24,198 bases of DNA from a virus: positions 1-24,198 of the IMG/VR virus record IMGVR_UViG_3300042731_000336; one strand, given 5' to 3'. The notes beneath the pieces were generated by a model that worked only from the letters and a program-made list of their open reading frames with translations, had not been told where the DNA came from and did no database searches. Every line of letters starts with the position of its first letter. Position 1 is the first letter of the stretch. Shown in pieces: positions 21,264 to 24,198 of the stretch. A program made the position numbers and the translations under genes.

Positions 21264-21647
21264 ATGTCTAATGAAAGTTTTGTGGTACAAAATGGTCTGG
21301 ATGTCACTGGTGACGCAGACGTTACGGGGACTGTAACTGCGAATGCATTCGTAGGTGACGGTTCGGGTCTTACTGGTATTTCTGGTGCAACTACTGTATC
21401 TGGTACTGTGGATGGTCACTTGATCCCAGATACTAATGCGGCATATGATTTAGGTAATGCGGAATATAAGTTCCGTCACTTGTATTTGTCTAACAACTCT
21501 CTGTACGCAGAAAGCGGCAGACTGTCGTTTGCAGGTGGTCAGCTGACTTTCCGTGACGACCCAGTTCTTATGTTGTCTGACGTACAACGCATTGCGGCTG
21601 AGTCAAACACGTTCGAAGAGTTTAAGAACGCATTGAGTGCATTGTAA
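21264..21647 (+). CDS. Virion-type repeat protein (tail fibre/structural-like)
   Basis: A 127-residue protein with the low-complexity beta pattern of phage fibre and neck proteins: VQNGLDVTGDADVTGTVTAN then AFVGDGSGLTGISG, DTNAAYDLGNAEYKFRHLYL (a motif recurring in fibre proteins near 'DLG...W/FR.lYls'), and a C-terminal helix (DVQRIAAESNTFEEFKNALSAL). No chaperone or receptor domain. Probably a short structural or fibre-associated protein made late, although no late promoter octamer is seen upstream. Start firm by AGGAG at 21253-21257. Overlaps the next ORF by one base (TAATG). Confidence 0.7.
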   Translation: MSNESFVVQNGLDVTGDADVTGTVTANAFVGDGSGLTGISGATTVSGTVDGHLIPDTNAAYDLGNAEYKFRHLYLSNNSLYAESGRLSFAGGQLTFRDDPVLMLSDVQRIAAESNTFEEFKNALSAL

Positions 21648-21940
21648 TGAATATCGCCGAGTCACCTATTTCTAAAACAGGTAATACTGACTGGGACAAA
21701 ACATTCAATGAGTGTTTTTGGGAAAACATGAGACAAGTGATGTGGAGTCACTCATGTATGTTCAACGGACAACACTACGTCGCAAAGGGTTACGAATGTA
21801 ACTGGTGTGGGTGTAAGGAAGAAGATGAACCGAAACCGGACTACGTTGAAGTTGTAGGTGACATCGGTCGCACTCCATCAGCTGTGGATGATGCCGCAGA
21901 TGTGATGAGTGGGTACAAGCGTTTTAAAAGGATTGAATAA
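21647..21940 (+). CDS. Hypothetical protein with Cys cluster
   Basis: A 97-residue protein of unknown function. The middle part is rich in Cys, Trp and His (FNECFWENMRQVMWSHSCMF, GQHYVAKGYECNWCGCKEED). CNWCGC gives a CxxCxC group that might bind zinc with the earlier Cys/His residues. The C-terminal third is acidic then basic (KRFKRIE). The start overlaps the previous stop by one base, and no clear Shine-Dalgarno is present, so translation is probably coupled. Confidence 0.65.
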   Translation: MNIAESPISKTGNTDWDKTFNECFWENMRQVMWSHSCMFNGQHYVAKGYECNWCGCKEEDEPKPDYVEVVGDIGRTPSAVDDAADVMSGYKRFKRIE

Positions 21941-22143
21941 TGCCAGTCAAATATAAAAGGAGTAATGTCTCTAAGAGTCGCAAAGCGAAGACTCCAACAA
22001 AACATTTTTACATGCATCAACTAGACAACACTCAACTCTGGGCTGAGTTCGATGCATGTCGTGAACCTAAGTATCAGAACAAGATGCGTAACGAACTATA
22101 CAAGCGTGGATTCCGACACGAGGATTTCGTCGCACGTGGGTGA
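21940..22143 (+). CDS. Small basic hypothetical protein
   Basis: A 67-residue protein with a very basic N-terminus (VKYKRSNVSKSRKAKTPTKH) followed by a helical segment (DNTQLWAEFDACREPKYQNKMRNELYKRGF). AAAGGA lies 9 bases before the ATG, inside the preceding gene, and the start shares one base with that gene's stop. Small basic proteins like this are common in T4-like genomes and may bind nucleic acid; I recognise no specific family. Confidence 0.7.
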   Translation: MPVKYKRSNVSKSRKAKTPTKHFYMHQLDNTQLWAEFDACREPKYQNKMRNELYKRGFRHEDFVARG

Positions 22144-22285
22144 GTTTGGTTTACTTGCAGTATTTTTGTGTCCTATGGTCTTTGGTGGTATTACCATGTA
22201 TTACTCACACAAGGCCATACACAAAGCAACCTTAGATAGGTGGGGGATAAATGAAGTTCAAGATAATCTACAGGAGCGAGACTGA
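22136..22285 (+). CDS. Probable 49-residue membrane protein with GTG start
   Basis: From a GTG at 22136 the frame reads a polar start (VGEFG), a hydrophobic helix (LLAVFLCPMVFGGITMYY, about 6-23) and a polar, charged tail (KATLDRWGINEVQDNLQERD). GAGG near 22122 is the only Shine-Dalgarno candidate and is rather far. It fills the gap between two well-supported genes and overlaps them by 8 and 35 bases. The longer frame from 22052 lacks a ribosome site and overlaps more. Moderately supported; function unknown. Confidence 0.5.
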   Translation: MGEFGLLAVFLCPMVFGGITMYYSHKAIHKATLDRWGINEVQDNLQERD

Positions 22286-22628
22286 ATCCATTTTTCCGTG
22301 GAAGTCTCGTTATAGAGGTGTTGTACTTTGGCCTTATGTCATCATGCGACCAAAGAAATACGAGACCGGACAGATTGCGCAATCAGAGATGATGAATCGT
22401 CGTTCGTTGGTTAAGTTGTATCGTCATGAACTGCAACACGTGTATCAGATAAAACAAAGGGGTGTCATCTTATTTTACTTACGATACGTCCTTCTCAGTT
22501 TGGTAAAGGGGTATCAGAATCATCCCGATGAAATTGAGGCGAGACAGTACGAGAACGAGAAGTTGACCCCTATTGAAGAGAAGTGGCTCCACGAAGGGGT
22601 CATCAACCTACGCGATCTGGACGACTGA
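22251..22628 (+). CDS. Small HExxH putative zinc metallopeptidase
   Basis: A 125-residue protein with YRHELQHVYQIKQRG (57-71), which contains the zinc motif HExxH (H59, E60, H63). It is followed about 30 residues later by HPDEIEARQYENEKL (91-105), where E94 or E96 could be the third ligand as in gluzincin-type proteins. A hydrophobic stretch (VILFYLRYVLLSLV, 72-85) between them may be the core helix or membrane-associated. GGGGG at 22241-22245 precedes the ATG. No signal peptide, so any peptidase activity would be cytoplasmic or in the virion. Its 3' end overlaps the convergent minus-strand gene by 21 bases. Confidence 0.65.
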   Translation: MKFKIIYRSETESIFPWKSRYRGVVLWPYVIMRPKKYETGQIAQSEMMNRRSLVKLYRHELQHVYQIKQRGVILFYLRYVLLSLVKGYQNHPDEIEARQYENEKLTPIEEKWLHEGVINLRDLDD

Positions 22629-22892
22629 ACAGACGTTCGTCTTGTTGTCTACCTGAACGCGGATACGCGAATCTTTGTTGATTCGTCTACCTTGGTTCTT
22701 CACTACGACTTTCGAGTCGGGTGAAAGTTTTAGATTACAGTCGGTGTAAACCTTGACAGAGTCATGTGACTGTGATATAATTTGCACACTGTTTGACGAT
22801 ATAAGTATCTGATCGTCTTTGCAGATTGTGACTGAGTTTGCAAGTGCAGCTGGTGCGAATATAGATAACACCAGTAGAGTTAGATGTTTCAT
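22608..22892 (-). CDS. Exported small protein, the only minus-strand gene
   Basis: A 94-residue protein with a clear Sec signal peptide (MKHLTLLVLSIFAPAALA, cleavage after ALA) and a mature part of about 76 residues with three cysteines and alternating strands (DQILISSNSVQIISQSHDSVKVY, SKVVVKNQGRRINKDSRIRVQV). A consensus AGGAG (complement of 22900-22904) lies 7 bases before the ATG, which supports it as real despite its orientation. A possible promoter reads leftward (TCGCCA at 23000-22995, TATAAT at 22976-22971). The mature protein should be periplasmic; function unknown. A + strand promoter (22753) and terminator (22905) overlap its 5' half. Confidence 0.7.
   Translation of the reverse strand: MKHLTLLVLSIFAPAALANSVTICKDDQILISSNSVQIISQSHDSVKVYTDCNLKLSPDSKVVVKNQGRRINKDSRIRVQVDNKTNVCSVVQIA
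22753..22781 (+). promoter_or_regulatory. Consensus sigma-70 promoter antisense to the minus-strand gene
   Basis: TTGACA (22753-22758), 17-base spacer ending TGA (extended -10), TATAAT (22776-22781). Perfect hexamers. It points toward the tRNA genes but lies within the opposite-strand coding region. The spacer carries AGTCA-TG-TGACT (22760-22771). Confidence 0.8.
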
Positions 22893-22925
22893 TTGCTTTC
22901 TCCTATCGTCATCTCGACGATTTTT
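22788..22925 (+). ncRNA. Predicted antisense small RNA
   Basis: Bounded by the predicted start point of the promoter at 22753 and the terminator ending at 22925, giving about 138 nt. It has no ORF with a ribosome site and contains an internal hairpin (CTGGTG near 22849 with CACCAG). It is fully complementary to the first 105 coding bases, start codon and Shine-Dalgarno of the minus-strand gene. It is predicted, not known. Confidence 0.45.
22905..22925 (+). terminator. Intrinsic terminator between antisense promoter and tRNAs
   Basis: Stem ATCGTC (22905-22910), loop ATCTC, GACGAT (22916-22921), then TTTT (22922-22925). A six-pair stem of moderate strength. On the other strand the same hairpin sits just before the AGGAG of the exported protein gene and could affect its translation. 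Confidence 0.65.
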
Positions 22926-22994
22926 GTTGCCTCACGGCAGTAAATAGTATGACAGTTTTGTTACTGCTATATTATATATACGTTACATTAGTTT

Positions 22995-23070
22995 TGGCGA
23001 GTAGTTCAGTTGGTAGAACGCGTGACTGTTAATCACGTTGTCGCAGGTTCGAGCCCTGCCTCGCCAGCCA
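22995..23070 (+). tRNA. tRNA-Asn(GUU)
   Basis: Complete 76-base cloverleaf. Acceptor stem TGGCGAG/CTCGCCA, discriminator G, encoded CCA (23068-23070), D-arm with AGTTGGTAGA, anticodon GTT at 23028-23030 in the loop CTGTTAA with stem CGTGA/TCACG, and T-arm GCAGG-TTCGAGC-CCTGC. U1-A72 with G73 agrees with bacterial tRNA-Asn. Confidence 0.96.
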
Positions 23071-23073
23071 TTT

Positions 23074-23158
23074 GCGAGAGTGGTGGAATTGGTAGACACG
23101 CTGGTTTTAGGTACCAGTGCCGCAAGGCGTGAGAGTTCGAGTCTCTCCTTTCGCACCA
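23074..23158 (+). tRNA. tRNA-Leu(UAG)
   Basis: Complete 85-base class II tRNA. Acceptor GCGAGAG/CTTTCGC, discriminator A, encoded CCA (23156-23158), D-loop GGTGGAATTGGTAGACAC, anticodon TAG at 23108-23110 with stem CTGGT/ACCAG, a long variable arm (TGCCGCAAGGCG) and T-arm with GTTCGAGTC. It reads CUA and other CUN codons. It lies 3 bases after tRNA-Asn. Confidence 0.96.
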
Positions 23159-23182
23159 CATTATGATCAAGTGAGTTGAGTT

Positions 23183-23482
23183 ATGCCTAAACAAGGACGC
23201 GGTGACCCGATGGTGAGAGCAGACGGTCGCAACAAACCAGACCGTGAGTGGTACCCCGAAGATTTCGATTGGTACCTGAAGTGGGTCGCATCATTTTTTA
23301 TACTTGCATCCCTTGCTATGCGTTCCGCAGGGCCGGACTACCGAATGTATGATTTGGTGATCGGGTTCATCGGAATCATCTTGTGGACGTGGGTATCCGT
23401 CATCTGGAAAGACCGTGCGTTGATCATGTTGAACGCGGTATCTGGATTCATGATTTTGACTACTATATTGAGGGAGTGGTAA
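23183..23482 (+). CDS. Small multi-pass membrane protein
   Basis: A 99-residue protein with a hydrophilic, basic N-terminus (MPKQGRGDPMVRADGRNKPDREW) and three hydrophobic segments: about 31-46 (YLKWVASFFILASLAM), 56-75 (YDLVIGFIGIILWTWVSVIW) and 79-96 (ALIMLNAVSGFMILTTIL). N-in topology is likely. No signal peptide or enzyme motif. The start codon has only a weak ribosome site. It lies directly after the tRNA pair and is translationally linked to the next gene (TAATG). Function unknown; similar small membrane proteins occur in marine T4-like phages. Confidence 0.75.
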   Translation: MPKQGRGDPMVRADGRNKPDREWYPEDFDWYLKWVASFFILASLAMRSAGPDYRMYDLVIGFIGIILWTWVSVIWKDRALIMLNAVSGFMILTTILREW

Positions 23483-23829
23483 TGAAAAACGTTAAGGATC
23501 TGCGAGCTGATGGCTACGTGACTGAGGATGAGATCCCTAAGTTTAGTCTTGATGTTACAGGCATCAACTACAAGTTTAATGAGGACAAGTTGATCGCAGA
23601 ATTTGCGAAATATATTGACTCTACATATAATCAACACTACGCCAAAGAAAAATTTCAGGCGACCGAATTCATCATTGATGGGGGACATGGTACAGGTTTC
23701 TGTATCGGTAATGTTTTAAAATACGCACAACGTTACGGCAAGAAGGGGACCCGTGACGATGCGCGAAAGGACTTACTAAAGGTACTTCATTATGCGCTTA
23801 TTCAGCTACACGTTCACGATAGCGATTAG
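23482..23829 (+). CDS. DUF3310-like protein
   Basis: A 115-residue protein. The C-terminal half (FCIGNVLKYAQRYGKKGTRDDARKDLLKVLHYALIQL, about 70-106) matches the DUF3310 pattern GNxxKYxxRxxxKxxxxDxxKxxxY found in many phage proteins, sometimes annotated as nucleotide kinase or nucleotide-hydrolase related without firm evidence. The first half is less conserved (KDLRADGYVTEDEIPKFSLD). The start at 23482 overlaps the upstream stop by one base, with GAGGGAG a few bases before; the longer frame from 23383 is inside the membrane protein gene. It overlaps the lipoprotein gene by 38 bases. Confidence 0.7.
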   Translation: MKNVKDLRADGYVTEDEIPKFSLDVTGINYKFNEDKLIAEFAKYIDSTYNQHYAKEKFQATEFIIDGGHGTGFCIGNVLKYAQRYGKKGTRDDARKDLLKVLHYALIQLHVHDSD

Positions 23830-24172
23830 TCTATTCATCACCGGATGCGCATCATCTGGTGTCACCAATGCGTACCGTTACGGTACGGACAACTATAAGT
23901 TCCTAGAAAAGGAATACGAGAACTTGCATCCACAAGTTCACTTTGTTTTACTCAAAAACGAAGCCGAGTTCAATGCAGCCAGACGAAAGAATCTGGGAGT
24001 AGAATGGGATTCAGTGAGTGCGTTTACTCTCTGGATACCTGAGACCGGCGAGTGCACCGTGTTTATAAAGGATCCCGAGTGGCAGTGGGAACCTGAGTTG
24101 CTTGGACACGAAGTTGCACACTGTATATGGGGGAGATACCATAGGGGCAAAGAAGGCCTCAAACCATATTAG
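23792..24172 (+). CDS. Lipoprotein with HExxH zinc-peptidase motif
   Basis: A 126-residue protein with a lipoprotein signal: basic-hydrophobic start and lipobox FITG-C with Cys19, so it is probably exported and lipidated. The C-terminal region contains LGHEVAHCIWGRYHRG (104-119): zinc motif HExxH (H106, E107, H110) followed by G114 and H117. This resembles the metzincin pattern but with one residue too many. ECTVFIKDPEWQWEPEL precedes it. Likely a small envelope-localised metallopeptidase; target unknown. It starts inside the DUF3310 gene (38-base overlap, AAAGG before the ATG). The final G of its TAG stop is the first base of tRNA-Asp. Confidence 0.7.
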   Translation: MRLFSYTFTIAISLFITGCASSGVTNAYRYGTDNYKFLEKEYENLHPQVHFVLLKNEAEFNAARRKNLGVEWDSVSAFTLWIPETGECTVFIKDPEWQWEPELLGHEVAHCIWGRYHRGKEGLKPY

Positions 24173-24198
24173 GAGCGGTAGTTCAGTTGGTTAGAATA
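24172..24198 (+). tRNA. tRNA-Asp, 5' part only (cut by window end)
   Basis: The 27 bases starting GGAGCGG-TAGTTCAG-TTGGTTAGAATA match the 5' third of bacterial tRNA-Asp(GUC): acceptor strand, D-stem and D-loop. They differ from the E. coli sequence as I recall it by one base. The anticodon lies outside the window, so the identity is inferred from this match. Confidence 0.75.

Noticed and set aside
22052-22135. Extension of the 49-residue membrane protein to an ATG at 22052
   Set aside because: No ribosome site, large overlap with the basic protein, and the extra residues look like an out-of-frame translation.
24106-24152. Metzincin protease signature in the lipoprotein
   Set aside because: The spacing is HExxHxxxGxxH, one residue longer than HExxHxxGxxH, and a Met-turn is not evident; kept only as an HExxH protein.
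23482-24172. Rz/Rz1-like spanin pair, because a lipoprotein gene starts out of frame within another gene
   Set aside because: The upstream protein is a soluble DUF3310-like protein with no membrane anchor, and the lipoprotein is 126 residues with an HExxH motif instead of a short Pro-rich chain.
1-24198. CRISPR arrays, insertion sequences, introns, homing endonucleases, integrase or attachment sites
   Set aside because: Looked for direct repeats with regular spacing, transposase or HNH/GIY-YIG motifs and integrase signatures; none seen. The polymerase and helicase genes are uninterrupted.

Overview
The window is a stretch of a large T4-like tailed phage genome (myovirus type inferred). The evidence is a contiguous replication core on the + strand: a family B DNA polymerase with gp43-type exonuclease and polymerase motifs, a UvsX recombinase and a gp41/DnaB-type helicase. 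With these go an Hsp20 chaperone, sugar and methyl transferases, many small genes packed with ATGA/TAATG overlaps, phage tRNAs and a T4-type late promoter motif. Base composition is near balanced. The promoters are close to bacterial sigma-70 consensus, and the truncated tRNA-Asp is almost identical to the E. coli one as I remember it. A proteobacterial, probably marine heterotrophic host is therefore plausible, but this is inference; nothing here names the host.

Layout. Positions 1-860: a small acidic ORF, Hsp20 and a 35-residue membrane microprotein, closed by a terminator. 903-5828: an accessory modification block with a GT-A glycosyltransferase, a PhyH-type Fe(II)/2OG oxygenase, a GT25-like glycosyltransferase, a C5-cytosine DNA methyltransferase under its own consensus promoter, a CmoA-like methyltransferase and a second SAM methyltransferase. 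5935-6972: a protein with a ParB-like segment. 7023-15061: DNA polymerase, a putative AEP-type primase, UDP-glucuronate 4-epimerase, a shortened UDP-glucose dehydrogenase, UvsX, a small acidic protein and the replicative helicase. 15073-17469: a small membrane protein, a 2OG oxygenase, an SGNH hydrolase and a P-loop kinase behind a T4-type late promoter. 17663-19907: a run of small genes, including membrane proteins and a SleB-type cell-wall hydrolase. 19967-21208: a full-length isocitrate lyase with its own promoter and 3' hairpin. 21264-24198: a virion-type repeat protein, small ORFs, two small HExxH proteins, the only minus-strand gene, and tRNA-Asn, tRNA-Leu(UAG) and the start of tRNA-Asp.

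How the genes fit together. Polymerase, primase-like protein, UvsX and helicase make a replication/recombination unit. Ugd plus the epimerase could turn UDP-glucose into UDP-glucuronate and UDP-galacturonate, possible donors for the glycosyltransferases at 903-3101. Isocitrate lyase would divert host TCA carbon into succinate and glyoxylate.

The most unusual points are: (1) the isocitrate lyase, apparently a metabolic gene under promoter control; (2) a zeta-toxin-like kinase whose first ten residues look like a T4 capsid-targeting peptide ending in a prohead-protease site; (3) a predicted antisense RNA, with consensus promoter and terminator, covering the start of the only minus-strand gene; (4) polymerase and primase-like genes whose promoters predict leaderless mRNAs; (5) palindromes on or beside most of the strong promoters. 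There is no gene-free stretch over 300 bases; the longest is 17470-17662.
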